From Pantoea sp. IMH (GTDB lineage: Bacteria > Pseudomonadota > Gammaproteobacteria > Enterobacterales > Enterobacteriaceae): a stretch of 64,000 nucleotides of DNA. Of the stretch, positions 42,915 to 53,992 are shown piece by piece. A program made the position numbers and the translations under genes. The stretch's first letter is position 1, and every line of letters starts with the position of its first letter. The stretch lies in contig NZ_JFGT01000002.1 of assembly GCF_000599885.1 (NCBI RefSeq), positions 930,001-994,000 on the forward strand, written 5' to 3'. The notes below the pieces were generated by a model, which made no database searches, was not told where the DNA came from, and saw nothing but the letters and a program-made list of their open reading frames with translations.

Positions 42915-43089
42915 ACGCAGCGATAATATGCGAAACGGCGGAAGCTCCGCAAGCGGAAATCCGGGCATTCATCCGCTTTTACGCTGGAATAACCGGATGT
43001 AAATGCAAAGAAATTGGCCGGTGATCGGCTTGTTGCACTAAAGGGGTTTTTTTCAGGAATTTGCGACGTTAATCCGGTCTGGGGCGGGC

Positions 43090-43120
43090 AAAAAAAAACC
43101 GGCTCGCAATGAGCCGGCTT
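43090..43120 (-). terminator. Rho-independent terminator after mrcB
   Basis: On the minus strand AAGCCGGCTC-ATTGC-GAGCCGGTT is followed by a run of T. It starts 16 bases after the mrcB stop codon. The rest of the 273-bp mrcB-fhuA gap is AT-rich and carries the Fur-controlled fhuA promoter. Confidence 0.92.
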
Positions 43121-43135
43121 TCAAACTTAGCGTAC

Positions 43136-45670
43136 TTATTTACCGAACATATCCTTAATCCAGCCCGCCACGCCGTCACTCTCCTTCTGCTCACCTTGCT
43201 GCTGTTGCGGCTGTTCGCTCTGCGGCTGTTGCTGTTCAAGCAGCTGATCCAGTTGTTGCTGCTGCTGTTGAGCCTGCTGCTGGCAAAGCGCATTGGCATC
43301 CAGCGTCCAGACAGGCAAAGTGCGCCAGCTGCTGCTGTCCGTACCGCAGACGAAATTCCCGGCGGAATCGACGCTCATGGAGGCGATATCCTCCGGCGGT
43401 GTCGGCATCAGCGGCATCGGCGACTGGGTGTCCAGATAGCGGCGATAAAGCTGCATCGCACCGCTGGAGCCGTAAAGTTTGCTCGGCTGGTTATTGTCGC
43501 GGCCCACCCAGGTGATTGCCACTTCTTTACCGTCGATCCCCGCAAACCAGCTGTCCACCAGATTATTGGTGGTCCCGGTTTTGCCTGCCAGATGCGCGGC
43601 AGGGAAACGGGCACCGAGCGAGTGCGCCGTGCCCTGTTTCGCCACCTGCTGCATGGTGTAGAGCGTCAGATAGGCGGCCTGAGCCGGTACGGCACGCTCA
43701 GCCTGAGGGAAGCTCTGGTAGAGCACGGTGCCATCTTCAGCAATCACCGAGCGCAGCGCGGAAAGCGTGGCGCGGTTACCGCCGCTGGCAATGGTCTGGA
43801 AAGCCTGCGCCACTTCGACCGGCGTCAGGTTCAGCGCACCCAGCAGCATCGCGGGCACCGGCTGGATCTGCGCTTTCGGCACGCCAAGCTTGCTCCAGGT
43901 ATCCACGATTTGCGGCAGACCCAGCGTCATGCCCAGATTCACCGTCGGGACGTTCATCGAATGCGTCAGCGCATCCACCAGCATGACCTGACCACTAAAG
44001 CGACGGTCATCGTTCTGCGGCTTCCACACCTGGCCGTTTGGCTGTTTCAGCGCAATCGGCTTATCCGCTATCCAGCTATTGAGGCGGTAAGTGTCCGGCT
44101 GGCTGAGCGCGGTCAGATAGGTGGCCGGTTTGGCAAGAGAACCTATCGAGCGACGCGCCTGCAGAGCACGGTTATAGCCTGCATACTGGGGATCGGAGCC
44201 GCCGACCATCGCCCGCACTTCACCGCTGAAGCGATCGACGATCACCATGGCGGTTTCCAGATCTTTCAGGCCACGCTGTTTACGCAGCGCCGGAATGCCT
44301 TCCATCACGGATTTTTCCGCCGCATCCTGAGAGACAGGATCCAGAGTGGTGAAGATCTTCACGCCGGAGAGATCCTTAACCTTGTCTCCCAGCTTGGTCT
44401 TAAGCTCGTTGCGCACCATATCCATAAACGCAGGCTGTGGTGTAATGACGCCGCCTTTCGGTTGCACGCCCAGTGGCCGGGCGCTGAGCATGTCATACAG
44501 CTCCTGATCGATAACCTTCTGCTGTTGCAGCAGGCGTAACACCAGGTTACGTCGCTCCAGCGCAAGCTTAGGATTACGCCACGGATTGTAGAGCGAGGCG
44601 CCTTTTACCATACCTACCAGCAGCGCCTGTTGGTCGAGACTCAGCTCATCAACCGGACGACCAAAGTAGTAGAGGCTTGCCAGCGGAAAACCACGGATCT
44701 GGTCATTGCCCGCCTGGCCGAGATAAACCTCGTTCAGGTAGAGCTCCAGAATGCGATCTTTGCTGTAGCGGGCGTCCATGATCAGTGCCATATAGGCTTC
44801 ATTGGCCTTACGCCACAGCGAACGCTCGTTGGTCAGAAACAGGTTTTTTACCAGCTGCTGCGTCAGCGTACTGCCACCCTGCACCGCCCGTCCTGCGGTA
44901 ATGTTAGCGAGGAAAGCGCGGCCAATAGAGTAAAGGCTGACGCCATCGTGGGTGTAAAAGTGCCGATCCTCGGTAGCAATGAGCGTGTCTACCAGCAGGT
45001 CCGGGAAGCCCGCGCGCGGCACGAACAGGCGCTGCTCGCCGTTAGGCGATTGCAGCATGGTGATCAGCCGCGGATCGAGACGGAAGAAGCCAAAGTCACG
45101 GCCGCTATCCAGATTCTTGATCTCTGAGAGCGTATCGTTACTGAAGCTCAGGCGGGCGCGAATCTGCCCTTCTTTGCTGTCCGGGAAATCGAACGGACGG
45201 CGGATCATTTCGATGCTGTTACCCTTGACGGTGAACTCGCCAGGGCGGGTCATCCGCGTAACTTCACGGTACTGCGTCCCTTCCAGCAACGCGATCATCT
45301 CTTTCTTGTTCCAGGACATTCCTGGTTCAAGATTGACCATACGGCCATAAACGGTCGCTGGCAGCTGCCAGACTTTGCCATCAATGCGGCTGCGGATCTG
45401 TGAATCGAGGTAAACCCCGTACGCGGCCATCACCACGATGAAGATCAGCAATAGCTTGAGCAGCAGGCTCAGCCAGCCTCTTTTTTTACGTGGCGAACGC
45501 CCTTTTCCTTTACGTGGCACCGGTGTTATCTCCTCGTTGTCGTGCTCATCTTCCTGAACAGGCTGAAAATTATCTTCGTTGTCTTCCCTGCGGCGCCCCC
45601 GGCCCGCCGTTTTACGCGGGGGTTTGGGCTGTTTGCCTTTGCGCCCAATGGGTTCGCGATCGTCTGACAT
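43136..45670 (-). CDS. mrcB: Penicillin-binding protein 1B
   Basis: Bifunctional class A peptidoglycan glycosyltransferase and transpeptidase. It is 844 aa, as in E. coli. A charged cytoplasmic tail (1-64) is followed by a single membrane anchor (about 66-87), the UB2H domain that binds LpoB, the GT51 domain ([11 protein letters not shown]) and the transpeptidase with SxxK in [10 protein letters not shown] and a KTGTTN box. The C-terminus has a glutamine-rich tract: 20 Gln among residues 797-828, before a conserved [11 protein letters not shown] end. It is followed by a strong terminator. Confidence 0.98.
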   Translation of the reverse strand: MSDDREPIGRKGKQPKPPRKTAGRGRRREDNEDNFQPVQEDEHDNEEITPVPRKGKGRSPRKKRGWLSLLLKLLLIFIVVMAAYGVYLDSQIRSRIDGKVWQLPATVYGRMVNLEPGMSWNKKEMIALLEGTQYREVTRMTRPGEFTVKGNSIEMIRRPFDFPDSKEGQIRARLSFSNDTLSEIKNLDSGRDFGFFRLDPRLITMLQSPNGEQRLFVPRAGFPDLLVDTLIATEDRHFYTHDGVSLYSIGRAFLANITAGRAVQGGSTLTQQLVKNLFLTNERSLWRKANEAYMALIMDARYSKDRILELYLNEVYLGQAGNDQIRGFPLASLYYFGRPVDELSLDQQALLVGMVKGASLYNPWRNPKLALERRNLVLRLLQQQKVIDQELYDMLSARPLGVQPKGGVITPQPAFMDMVRNELKTKLGDKVKDLSGVKIFTTLDPVSQDAAEKSVMEGIPALRKQRGLKDLETAMVIVDRFSGEVRAMVGGSDPQYAGYNRALQARRSIGSLAKPATYLTALSQPDTYRLNSWIADKPIALKQPNGQVWKPQNDDRRFSGQVMLVDALTHSMNVPTVNLGMTLGLPQIVDTWSKLGVPKAQIQPVPAMLLGALNLTPVEVAQAFQTIASGGNRATLSALRSVIAEDGTVLYQSFPQAERAVPAQAAYLTLYTMQQVAKQGTAHSLGARFPAAHLAGKTGTTNNLVDSWFAGIDGKEVAITWVGRDNNQPSKLYGSSGAMQLYRRYLDTQSPMPLMPTPPEDIASMSVDSAGNFVCGTDSSSWRTLPVWTLDANALCQQQAQQQQQQLDQLLEQQQPQSEQPQQQQGEQKESDGVAGWIKDMFGK

Positions 45671-45777
45671 GCGTTTCTCTTCTCCAGCACCAGCTGTCGG
45701 CAGGGCCGACTACTCTGTTCGTACTTATTCCGCTTCGGAACGGGAACCTTCCGAAATACATTTCACCGCGCCGCCGT

Positions 45778-48219
45778 TCAGGAGGGCGCTGAATATTTTT
45801 TTGTGCGCCGGGTAGGCTGTGCGTTCGCCGGATCGTCCGGCCAGACGTGTTTGGGGTAGCGCCCTTTCATCTCTTTCTGCACTTCCCGCCAGGCGCCCTG
45901 CCAGAAGGCCGCTAAATCACGTGTAATTTGCAGCGGACGCTGCGCGGGAGAAAGCAGCTCCAGCACCAGCGGGATCCGCCCTGCCGCCACGCAGGGATTC
46001 TGCGCCTCGCCAAACATTTCCTGCAGGCGAACGGCCAGCGCAGGCGGCTTTTCTTCGTCGTAGCGAATGGGAAGCCGGCTTCCGGTGGGCACAGTGTAAT
46101 GAGTTGGCAGAAGAGTATCCAGTTGCTGGCGCTGTGACCATGTGAGCAATTGTAATAATGCCCCAGCCGCGTCAATCTGCTTCAGCCCTTTCGCATCCCG
46201 GACGCCGCTCATGACCGGCAGCAGCCAGCGTTCCAGGGAAGCGAGCAGTCCTGTTACGCTGGCATCCGGCCACGACTCTTCGGGTAGCCAGCGGGCCGCA
46301 CAGACCAGACGGAGGCGAAGCTGCTCAGCCTGCGGCGTCCAGTTAAGCACTGACAGACCGCGACGCTGGATCCAGCGCAGCATCGCCGGATGCAGCGTCT
46401 CCTCATCGGGCTTGCTGAGCGGCTGGACTTTCAGCACCAGTTCACCAATCTGATCCCGGCGCCAGGCGCGCAGCGTTCCCCGTTCATCGTCCCACTCCAC
46501 CTCGGTGCGCACCTCAACCAGTGCAGGCATCCTCGCGACAAGCGATTCAATATCCAGCGGCATCGCCTGCAATATACGGGCATCGGGCTGCGTGCTGTTT
46601 TGCAGCAGGCCAGGCGTAATCAGCCATTCATAGCGGTTCAGCGCATCACTGCTTTCAAGCGAAGCGCCGCTACCGTTAGCCAGCTGATAGCGTCCTTCAC
46701 CGCCGCGCCGCCGCGCAATCCTGTCGGGAAAGGCGGTCGCCAGCAGCGGCGCGATCAGATCGCTGTCCGCCCTGCCACCGTTGATCCTGAGGCGTGACTG
46801 CAACTGTCTGGCTCTGCTCTGCCAGTTCGGCTGGGTACGGTGAAAACTGTCGCGCAGATCGGGCGTATCGCGGGAGGGTTCCTCCAGCATCGCCACCAGC
46901 CGGCACGCTGTGGCAACGCGATCGGCATCGTTACCCGCTTCCGTCAGCATGGCGGCAAAGCGGGGCTCACTGCCGAGGCGGGCCATGCTGCGCCCTTTCG
47001 CCGTGAGCTGGCCGGCAGCATCGACAGCGCCAAGCTGCAGCAGCAGTTTCCTGGCCTGCAAAATGCCGTTTTCCGGCGGCGTATCCAGCCAGGTAAGCTG
47101 AGAAACGTCACGGCAGCCCCACTGCAACAGATCGAGCCAGAGCGACGCGAGATCCGCATGCACTATTTCCGCCTCGCTGTGGCTGGCCGCCCTGCCAGCC
47201 TGCTCGCGATCGATCAGATGCAGACAGATGCCCGGCTCAAGGCGTCCGGCGCGCCCGGCCCGCTGGGTCATTGAGGCCTGGCTGACGCGCTGCGTTTGCA
47301 GGCGGCTCAACCCGGTACGCGTATCAAATACCGCCGTGCGCTCCAGCGCGCTGTCCACCACCAGCCGGATACCTTCAATAGTCAGGCTGGTTTCAGCAAT
47401 ATTGGTCGCCAGCACCACTTTGCGCCGTCCATGCTGGGCAGGAAGGATCGCTTTACGCTGGCTGGCAAGCGGAAGCGCACCGTAGAGCGGGCAAAGATCG
47501 ACATCGCTGGCAACCATTGAGGCAAGCTGCGTCTGAACACGCTGGATCTCCCCCACGCCGGGCAGGAACAGCAGCAGCGAGCCGCTCTCCTCCCGCAGTA
47601 ACTGGCTGACCTGCCGCGCGACAGCCTCTTCAAAACGAAGACCGGCAGCCAGGGAAGCATAGCGCCGCACCACCGGAAAGGCGCGCCCCTCCGAACAGAG
47701 CAGCGGCGCTTCCGGCAGCAGTGCCTGCAGACTTGCGTTGTCGAGCGTGGCAGACATCAGCAGGATTTTCAGATCGTCACGCAGCCCCTGCTGGACATCC
47801 AGCAAGAGCGCCAGCGCTAAATCCGCCTGCAGACTGCGCTCGTGAAACTCATCCAGAATCACTAACGAAACGCCTTCCAGCATCGGATCCTGCTGCAGCA
47901 TGCGGGTCAGAATGCCTTCGGTAACCACTTCGAGGCGCGTATTTGGGCCCGTGCGGCGCTCTGAGCGCATCCGGTAGCCGATAGTTTCACCCGGTTCTTC
48001 ATTCAGCTGCTCCGCCAGCCGCTGCGCCACGTTACGCGCTGCCAGCCGCCGGGGCTCCAGCAGCAGAATGCGCCCGCTGAAACCGGCCTGCGTCAGCAAC
48101 TGCAGCGGCAGCCAGGTGGATTTGCCTGCGCCTGTCGGTGCCGCCAGCAGCACCTGGGAATGATTGCGCAACGCCAGCAGCAGCTCGGGTAACACGGCAC
48201 TGACCGGTAATGAACTCAC
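45778..48219 (-). CDS. hrpB: ATP-dependent RNA helicase HrpB
   Basis: DEAH-box (DExH) helicase of unknown physiological substrate. It is 813 aa from GTG 48219, close to the E. coli length. Walker A APTGAGKST lies in the first 40 residues, the DEFH box in VILDEFHERS, and motif VI in SQASMTQRAGRAGR. A GGAG ribosome site lies seven bases before the GTG, and Met-Ser-Ser-Leu-Pro matches E. coli; an ATG six codons earlier is less supported. It is divergent from thpR. Confidence 0.95.
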   Translation of the reverse strand: MSSLPVSAVLPELLLALRNHSQVLLAAPTGAGKSTWLPLQLLTQAGFSGRILLLEPRRLAARNVAQRLAEQLNEEPGETIGYRMRSERRTGPNTRLEVVTEGILTRMLQQDPMLEGVSLVILDEFHERSLQADLALALLLDVQQGLRDDLKILLMSATLDNASLQALLPEAPLLCSEGRAFPVVRRYASLAAGLRFEEAVARQVSQLLREESGSLLLFLPGVGEIQRVQTQLASMVASDVDLCPLYGALPLASQRKAILPAQHGRRKVVLATNIAETSLTIEGIRLVVDSALERTAVFDTRTGLSRLQTQRVSQASMTQRAGRAGRLEPGICLHLIDREQAGRAASHSEAEIVHADLASLWLDLLQWGCRDVSQLTWLDTPPENGILQARKLLLQLGAVDAAGQLTAKGRSMARLGSEPRFAAMLTEAGNDADRVATACRLVAMLEEPSRDTPDLRDSFHRTQPNWQSRARQLQSRLRINGGRADSDLIAPLLATAFPDRIARRRGGEGRYQLANGSGASLESSDALNRYEWLITPGLLQNSTQPDARILQAMPLDIESLVARMPALVEVRTEVEWDDERGTLRAWRRDQIGELVLKVQPLSKPDEETLHPAMLRWIQRRGLSVLNWTPQAEQLRLRLVCAARWLPEESWPDASVTGLLASLERWLLPVMSGVRDAKGLKQIDAAGALLQLLTWSQRQQLDTLLPTHYTVPTGSRLPIRYDEEKPPALAVRLQEMFGEAQNPCVAAGRIPLVLELLSPAQRPLQITRDLAAFWQGAWREVQKEMKGRYPKHVWPDDPANAQPTRRTKKYSAPS

Positions 48220-48296
48220 GTCTCTGCTCCATAACAATATGGTCTTAATTTGCCAGGCATTGTAGCATCCCTGTTTCTGGAATACCGGGGAGCACT

Positions 48297-48824
48297 ATGC
48301 GCGATCGTAAAAGGCTATTTTTTGGCATCAGCGTGCCGGAAACGTGCCGGCAAAGTCTGATTCAGTGGCGTGCCGAAACCTTCAGTGCGGATGTCGGTCG
48401 TCCTGTTGCCGCCGCGAATCTGCATCTGACGCTGGCTTTTCTCGGGGATGTCAGCGGGGAGAAAGCCGCTGCGCTGCAGCAGCTTGCCGCCCGTATCCGA
48501 CAGCCTGCCTTTACGCTGACGCTGGACGATGCGGGTCACTGGCCCCGTTCGGGCGTGGTCTGGCTGGGGCCGAAGCAGGCACCTCGGGGGCTGCTTCAGC
48601 TGGCGCAGCTGCTCCGCTCTCAGGCCGCCCGCAGCGGATGTTATCAAAGCCCGCTCCCCTTTCATCCCCATGTCACATTACTGCGCCATGTTATGCAGCC
48701 GGTCCCGTTACCGCCGCGTAATTTTTGCTGGCAGTTTCCCGTCGAACGCTTCGCGCTTTACCAGTCGGTGACCGCGCGAGGGCGTACCCGCTACGATGAA
48801 ATTGCCGGATGGGCGCTAACTTAG
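48297..48824 (+). CDS. thpR: RNA 2',3'-cyclic 3'-phosphodiesterase (LigT/ThpR)
   Basis: 2H-phosphoesterase that opens 2',3'-cyclic phosphates on RNA ends and can ligate tRNA halves in vitro. It is 175 aa (E. coli 176). Both catalytic HxT motifs are present: H43-L-T45 and H125-V-T127. A GGGAGC ribosome site precedes the ATG. sfsA begins 7 bp after its stop codon, so the two are cotranscribed. Confidence 0.96.
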   Translation: MRDRKRLFFGISVPETCRQSLIQWRAETFSADVGRPVAAANLHLTLAFLGDVSGEKAAALQQLAARIRQPAFTLTLDDAGHWPRSGVVWLGPKQAPRGLLQLAQLLRSQAARSGCYQSPLPFHPHVTLLRHVMQPVPLPPRNFCWQFPVERFALYQSVTARGRTRYDEIAGWALT

Positions 48825-48831
48825 GACGTTT

Positions 48832-49536
48832 ATGGATTATTACCCCGCACTGCGCCCGGCGACGCTGGTTAAGCGCTATAAGCGCTTTCTTGCCGACGTG
48901 ATCACCCCGGAAGGTGAGGCACTGACCATCCACTGTGCGAATACCGGCGCCATGACAGGATGCGCCACGCCGGGCGATACCGTCTGGTATTCCACCTCCG
49001 ACAGCCCGACGCGAAAATATCCGCACGGCTGGGAGCTAACGGAAACGCAGCTGGGCGACTGGATTTGCGTAAATACATTACGCGCCAATGGCTTAGTGAA
49101 GGAAGCGCTGGAGGCTCAGCGTATCCCGGCGTTTGCCGGTTACACCGGTTTACGTAGCGAAGTGAAATATGGCTCAGAAAAGAGCCGGATAGACTTTCTG
49201 TTACAGGCGGATCACCAGGTGAACTGCTATATTGAAGTCAAATCCGTGACGCTGTTACAGCAGGGAAAAGGGTATTTTCCGGATGCGGTGACCGAACGAG
49301 GCCAGAAACACCTGCGTGAGCTGGCGAAGATTTCTGAAAATGGCGATCGGGCGGTGCTGTTCTTTGCGGTTTTACATTCGGGGATTGAGGACGTTTCCCC
49401 CGCGCGTCATATCGATGCGCGCTACGCAGATTTACTGACACAGGCACGACAGAGTGGCGTTGAAGTGGTGTGCTACAAGGCGGCAATCTCGCCAACCGGC
49501 ATCACGCTGCAACAACCGCTGGATGTTGAGTTATAA
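48832..49536 (+). CDS. sfsA: DNA-binding protein SfsA (sugar fermentation stimulation)
   Basis: First described in E. coli as stimulating maltose genes in a crp-mutant strain; the precise role is unsettled. It is 234 aa, as in E. coli. An N-terminal OB-like part precedes a nuclease-like fold with the conserved RIDFLL and YIEVKSVTL motifs, which resemble a PD-(D/E)xK core. It precedes dksA by 170 bp. That gap holds TTGCCA (near 49618) as a weak -35 candidate and a CCCC-GTT-GGGG hairpin. Confidence 0.95.
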   Translation: MDYYPALRPATLVKRYKRFLADVITPEGEALTIHCANTGAMTGCATPGDTVWYSTSDSPTRKYPHGWELTETQLGDWICVNTLRANGLVKEALEAQRIPAFAGYTGLRSEVKYGSEKSRIDFLLQADHQVNCYIEVKSVTLLQQGKGYFPDAVTERGQKHLRELAKISENGDRAVLFFAVLHSGIEDVSPARHIDARYADLLTQARQSGVEVVCYKAAISPTGITLQQPLDVEL

Positions 49537-49706
49537 AATCAGACGCCTTTTGCGGTTACCGGCGCGGCGCTAAATACGCTTTTCCTCACAGGCTTGTCAA
49601 GGCATGTTCAGGAATAATTGCCAACCTTAAGCGCTTCTGTTATTTATAGCGGCCTGTTTTTTTCCCCGTTGGGGATCGATAGTGCGTGTTATCCAGGAGA
49701 AACAGC

Positions 49707-50162
49707 ATGCAAGAAGGGCAAACCCGTAAAACCTCGTCCCTGAGTATTCTCGCCATCGCTGGGGTGGAGCCATACCAAGAGAAGCCGGGTGAAGAGTACA
49801 TGAATGAAGCCCAGCTGGAGCATTTCAAGAAGATCCTTGAAGCCTGGCGCAACCAGCTTCGGGATGAAGTTGATCGTACGGTAACGCACATGCAAGACGA
49901 AGCCGCAAACTTCCCCGATCCGGTTGACCGCGCTGCACAGGAAGAGGAATTTAGCCTTGAACTGCGTAACCGCGATCGCGAGCGTAAGCTGATCAAAAAG
50001 ATTGAAAAGACGCTGAAGAAAGTGGAAGACGATGATTTCGGCTTCTGCGAATCCTGCGGTGTTGAAATCGGTATTCGTCGCCTTGAGGCGCGTCCTACCG
50101 CCGATCTCTGTATTGACTGCAAAACGCTGGCGGAAATCCGCGAAAAACAGATGGCTGGCTAA
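49707..50162 (+). CDS. dksA: RNA polymerase-binding transcription factor DksA
   Basis: Binds the secondary channel of RNA polymerase and, with ppGpp, drives the stringent response, inhibiting rRNA promoters. It is 151 aa, the same as E. coli, and almost identical. The coiled-coil tip aspartates D71 and D74 lie in NFPDPVDRA and the four-cysteine zinc finger (CESC and CIDC) is intact. The ATG at 49707 has CCAGGAGAAACAGC upstream. It is followed by gluQ after about 60 bp, as in E. coli. Confidence 0.99.
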   Translation: MQEGQTRKTSSLSILAIAGVEPYQEKPGEEYMNEAQLEHFKKILEAWRNQLRDEVDRTVTHMQDEAANFPDPVDRAAQEEEFSLELRNRDRERKLIKKIEKTLKKVEDDDFGFCESCGVEIGIRRLEARPTADLCIDCKTLAEIREKQMAG

Positions 50163-50222
50163 CGGCCATCAGATTGTGCAGTGAGGCTGGTGCTACACCT
50201 GCTTCACTGCCGATCTTCTGCA

Positions 50223-51110
50223 ATGATGAAACCTGCTTATATCGGTCGCTTTGCGCCCTCCCCCTCCGGTGAACTCCACTTTGGCTCCCTGATCGCTGCG
50301 CTGGGCAGTTTCCTGCGCGCGCGTGCTTCACAGGGTCAGTGGCGGGTTCGTATTGAAGATATCGATCCGCCCCGCGAAGTGCCCGGCGCCGCCAGCCGCA
50401 TTCTGCAACAGCTTGAACAGTATGGTCTGCACTGGGATGGTGACATCCTCTGGCAGTCGCAGCGCCACGACGCCTACCGCGAGGCGCTGAGCTGGCTGAA
50501 AGCGCAGAAGCAGAGCTATTACTGCACCTGTTCACGCAGCCGCATCCAGCAAATCGGTGGCTATTATGACGGTCACTGCCGCACGCTGAATCAGGGGCCG
50601 GGTAATGCCGCGTTGCGCCTGCGTATGGAGCGGCCAGTGACGCATTTTCATGACGTGCTGCGTGGCGACATCGTGGCGGATCCGCTTCTGGCCCGCGAAG
50701 ATTTTATCATTCACCGTCGCGACGGGCTTTTTGCCTATAACCTGGCGGTGGTCGTGGACGATCATTTTCAGGGCATCACCGAGGTGGTGCGCGGCGCGGA
50801 CCTGATTGCTCCCACGGTCAGGCAGATTGCGCTTTTCGATCGGTTTGGCTGGCAGCCGCCCGATTATTTGCATCTGCCGCTGGTGATCACGCCTGAAGGA
50901 AATAAGCTGTCGAAACAGAACCATGCGCCGCCGCTGCCCGCAGGCGATCCGCGAGCCGTGCTGGTTCAGGCGCTGCGTTTTCTGGGTCAGCCGGTTAGCG
51001 AAGGCTGGCAGGATCTGCCGCTGGCGACGCTGTTAGCGCAGGCCATTGGCCACTGGAACCTGGCGGGAATCCCACATCAGGACGCTTTGGGCGAGGATGC
51101 AGGCAGATGA
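50223..51110 (+). CDS. gluQ: Glutamyl-Q tRNA(Asp) synthetase
   Basis: Truncated glutamyl-tRNA synthetase paralogue that loads glutamate onto queuosine at position 34 of tRNA(Asp). It is 295 aa. The catalytic [14 protein letters not shown] (HIGH-like) and KLSKQN (KMSKS-like) motifs are present, with a CTC...YDGHC zinc-type segment between. It lacks the anticodon-binding domain, as the family does. Two adjacent ATG codons (50223 and 50226) open the conserved region; an upstream GTG (50181) is possible. No strong ribosome site is visible, so coupling to dksA may matter. Confidence 0.94.
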   Translation: MMKPAYIGRFAPSPSGELHFGSLIAALGSFLRARASQGQWRVRIEDIDPPREVPGAASRILQQLEQYGLHWDGDILWQSQRHDAYREALSWLKAQKQSYYCTCSRSRIQQIGGYYDGHCRTLNQGPGNAALRLRMERPVTHFHDVLRGDIVADPLLAREDFIIHRRDGLFAYNLAVVVDDHFQGITEVVRGADLIAPTVRQIALFDRFGWQPPDYLHLPLVITPEGNKLSKQNHAPPLPAGDPRAVLVQALRFLGQPVSEGWQDLPLATLLAQAIGHWNLAGIPHQDALGEDAGR

Positions 51111-51192
51111 GCATTCTCAAACGGGCCGCACTGAGCTATGATTAGCCGCTGTTTTTTATCGTCCCGCTTCATTGTCACTATCGAGGTGTCCC

Positions 51193-52611
51193 ATTTTTAC
51201 CCGAGTTGCTAATTTTTGCCGAAGAGTTCTGAGCCGCGAAGACGAGGCACCAGCCGAGGTCGGCCAGGCGCACCAGATGACCGTGATCCCTCGCGACGGC
51301 CATACTATTTCGCGTAAAGACATCAGCGAAAATGCCCTCAAGGTGCTCTACCGGCTGAATAAAGCGGGTTATGAGGCCTATCTGGTCGGGGGCGGCGTAC
51401 GCGATCTGCTGCTGGGGAAACGCCCGAAAGATTTTGACGTGACGACCAACGCCACGCCGGAACAGATGCGTAAACTTTTCCGCAACTGCCGGTTAGTGGG
51501 GCGCCGTTTCCGTCTGGCGCACGTCATGTTTGGTCCGGAAATTATCGAAGTGGCGACCTTTCGTGGTCATCATGAAGCTGAACAGGTGGCGGAAGATCGC
51601 AATACGTCACAGCGCGGTCAGAACGGCATGCTGCTGCGTGACAATATTTTCGGCACGATCGAAGATGATGCCCAGCGTCGTGACCTGACGATCAACAGCC
51701 TCTATTACAGCGTCGCGGATTTCAGCGTGCGCGACTACGTCGGCGGCCTCAACGATCTGAAACAGGGCATCATACGGCTGATTGGCGATCCGGAGACGCG
51801 CTACCGTGAAGATCCGGTGCGCATGCTGCGCGTTATCCGCTTTGCCGCCAAGCTGGATATGTCCATCGCGGCGGAAACGGCTGAGCCAATCCCGCGCCTC
51901 GCCACGCTGCTGCACGATATTCCCCCGGCGCGTCTCTTTGAAGAGACGCTCAAGCTGCTGCAGGCCGGCTATGGCTACAGCACCTATCTCCAGCTGCGTG
52001 AATATCAGCTCTTCCAGCCGCTGTTCCCGGTTCTGACCCGCTACTTTACCGACAAGGGCGACACGAACATGGAGCGGATGATCGTTCAGGTGCTGAAAAA
52101 CACCGATAACCGTATCCATAATCAGATGCGCGTTAATCCGGCGTTCCTGTTCTCAGCCATGTTCTGGTATCCGCAGCTTGAAGCGGCGCAGAAAATCGCT
52201 CAGGAGAGCGGGCTGGCCTATTATGATGCCTTTGCGCTGGCGATGAATGACGTGCTGGATGAAGCCTGCCGTTCGCTGGCGATTCCGAAACGCATTACCT
52301 CGCTAGTGCGCGATATCTGGCAGCTTCAGCTGCGCCTCTCCCGCCGTCACGGCAAGCGCGCCTGGAAGCTGATGGAGCATCCAAAATTCCGCGCCGCCTA
52401 CGATCTGCTGGCGCTGCGTGCGGAAGTGGAAAACAACCCGGAACTGCTCAAGCTCTCCGCCTGGTGGAATGAGTTCCAGGTGGCAGCACCGCCGCAGCAG
52501 AAAACCATGCTCAATACGCTGGGTGACGATCCGGTGCCCCGTCGCCGTACCCGCCGTCCACGCAAGCGCACACCCGGCCCGCGCCGCGACGGTAACAGCA
52601 ACAACGCATGA
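51193..52611 (+). CDS. pcnB: Poly(A) polymerase I, ATT start codon
   Basis: Adds poly(A) tails to RNA 3' ends, promoting decay; in E. coli it controls ColE1-type plasmid copy number. It is 472 aa. Nucleotidyltransferase residues D80 and D82 lie in [11 protein letters not shown], after [12 protein letters not shown]. The C-terminus is strongly basic ([10 protein letters not shown]). The start is ATT at 51193: it is preceded by GAGGTG with a 4-base spacing and encodes Phe-Thr-Arg-Val-Ala-Asn-Phe-Cys, identical in layout to E. coli pcnB, which is known to start at AUU. No in-frame ATG or GTG occurs close to it. It overlaps folK by 4 bases. Confidence 0.95.
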   Translation: MFTRVANFCRRVLSREDEAPAEVGQAHQMTVIPRDGHTISRKDISENALKVLYRLNKAGYEAYLVGGGVRDLLLGKRPKDFDVTTNATPEQMRKLFRNCRLVGRRFRLAHVMFGPEIIEVATFRGHHEAEQVAEDRNTSQRGQNGMLLRDNIFGTIEDDAQRRDLTINSLYYSVADFSVRDYVGGLNDLKQGIIRLIGDPETRYREDPVRMLRVIRFAAKLDMSIAAETAEPIPRLATLLHDIPPARLFEETLKLLQAGYGYSTYLQLREYQLFQPLFPVLTRYFTDKGDTNMERMIVQVLKNTDNRIHNQMRVNPAFLFSAMFWYPQLEAAQKIAQESGLAYYDAFALAMNDVLDEACRSLAIPKRITSLVRDIWQLQLRLSRRHGKRAWKLMEHPKFRAAYDLLALRAEVENNPELLKLSAWWNEFQVAAPPQQKTMLNTLGDDPVPRRRTRRPRKRTPGPRRDGNSNNA

Positions 52612-53087
52612 ACCGCGTCTATCTCGCGCTGGGTAGTAACCTTGCCGATCCGCTGCATCAGGTGCAATCTGCACTTGATGCGCTGGATGCGCTGCCCGAT
52701 ACCGTCCGGGTCGCCACCTCTTCCCTCTACCGCACGCCGCCTTATGGGCCACCCGACCAGCCTGACTATCTGAATGCCGCCGTCGCGCTTGATACGCTGC
52801 TGGTGCCTGAAGCCCTGCTCGACGCTACCCAGCGCATAGAACTGGAACAGGGACGCGTGCGCAAAGACGAACGCTGGGGACCGCGTACGCTCGACCTGGA
52901 CATCATGCTCTATGGCGATCTGCTGCTCTCTTCGCCTCGCCTGACCGTACCGCATTACGATATGAGAAATCGCGCGTTTATGCTGGTGCCGCTGCTTGAA
53001 ATCGCACCGGACATAACCTTTCCCGACGGCATCCGCGCCGCCGACATTCTCGCAACGCTTGACCACGCCGCTATCCGCCGCTGGTAA
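52608..53087 (+). CDS. folK: 6-hydroxymethyl-7,8-dihydropterin pyrophosphokinase
   Basis: Transfers pyrophosphate from ATP to hydroxymethyl dihydropterin in folate synthesis. It is 159 aa (E. coli 159). Signature residues appear in YLALGSNL at the N-terminus and [15 protein letters not shown] in the middle. Its ATG overlaps the pcnB stop codon (ATGA), so translation is coupled. In E. coli K-12 a fimbrial operon separates folK from panB; here only 95 bp do. Confidence 0.97.
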   Translation: MNRVYLALGSNLADPLHQVQSALDALDALPDTVRVATSSLYRTPPYGPPDQPDYLNAAVALDTLLVPEALLDATQRIELEQGRVRKDERWGPRTLDLDIMLYGDLLLSSPRLTVPHYDMRNRAFMLVPLLEIAPDITFPDGIRAADILATLDHAAIRRW

Positions 53088-53182
53088 TCAGGGAACGCGC
53101 CACAGCCCGCAAGCTGTCCTGGTGCAAACGTCCAGCCCTTCCATTAAGATACGCCAATCTGATTCGTTCATTTGAGGTTGCG

Positions 53183-53977
53183 ATGAAACCGACCACCGTC
53201 TCCACCCTTCGCCAGTGGAAAAAGAGCGGACGCAAGTTTGCCTCTATTACCGCCTATGACTACAGCTTTGCCCGTCTTTTTGCCGATGAAGGCATCCAGG
53301 TGATGCTGGTTGGCGACTCGCTGGGTATGGTCGTCCAGGGGCACGATTCCACCCTGCCCGTGACGATCGACGACATTGTTTATCATACTCAGGCCGTGCG
53401 CCGCGGCGCACCTGCCGCCCTGCTGATGGCCGATCTGCCTTTTATGACTTACGCCACGCCGGAACAGACATTTGCCAGCGCCGCCGCGCTGATGCGGGCC
53501 GGCGCGAATATGGTCAAGCTTGAAGGCGGAAAGTGGCTGGCTGAAACGGTGCAACAGCTTACCGAGCGTGCGGTGCCGGTCTGCGGTCACCTGGGGCTGA
53601 CGCCGCAGTCAGTCAATATCTTCGGCGGCTATAAAGTACAGGGGCGTGAGAGCGAAGCCGCTGACGGCCTGCTGGCGGATGCGCTGGCGCTGGAAGCGGC
53701 TGGCGCGCAGATGATGGTGCTGGAGTGTGTTCCTGTGGCGCTGGCAGCGCGTATCACGGCGGCGCTGACCATCCCGGTGATCGGCATCGGTGCTGGCAAT
53801 GTTACTGATGGTCAGATCCTGGTGATGCATGACGCCTTCGGCATTACCGGCGGCCATATTCCTAAATTCGCCAGAAACTTTCTGATGGATACCGGTGATA
53901 TCCGCGCAGCGGTACGCCAGTACGTTACGGACGTTGAGGCCGGTGTTTATCCAGCCGACGAACACAGTTTCCATTAA
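53183..53977 (+). CDS. panB: 3-methyl-2-oxobutanoate hydroxymethyltransferase
   Basis: Transfers a hydroxymethyl group from methylene-tetrahydrofolate to ketoisovalerate, giving ketopantoate, the first committed step to pantothenate and CoA. It is 264 aa, as in E. coli. It is a TIM barrel with the metal-binding [19 protein letters not shown] region. It uses a folate cofactor and follows folK. panC begins 15 bp after its stop codon. Confidence 0.98.
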   Translation: MKPTTVSTLRQWKKSGRKFASITAYDYSFARLFADEGIQVMLVGDSLGMVVQGHDSTLPVTIDDIVYHTQAVRRGAPAALLMADLPFMTYATPEQTFASAAALMRAGANMVKLEGGKWLAETVQQLTERAVPVCGHLGLTPQSVNIFGGYKVQGRESEAADGLLADALALEAAGAQMMVLECVPVALAARITAALTIPVIGIGAGNVTDGQILVMHDAFGITGGHIPKFARNFLMDTGDIRAAVRQYVTDVEAGVYPADEHSFH

Positions 53978-53992
53978 CCGAGGAGAAAAGCG

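Noticed and set aside
43109..44539. 476-codon plus-strand open reading frame inside mrcB
   Set aside because: Antisense shadow of the PBP1B gene, with composition dominated by repeated codons of the opposite strand.
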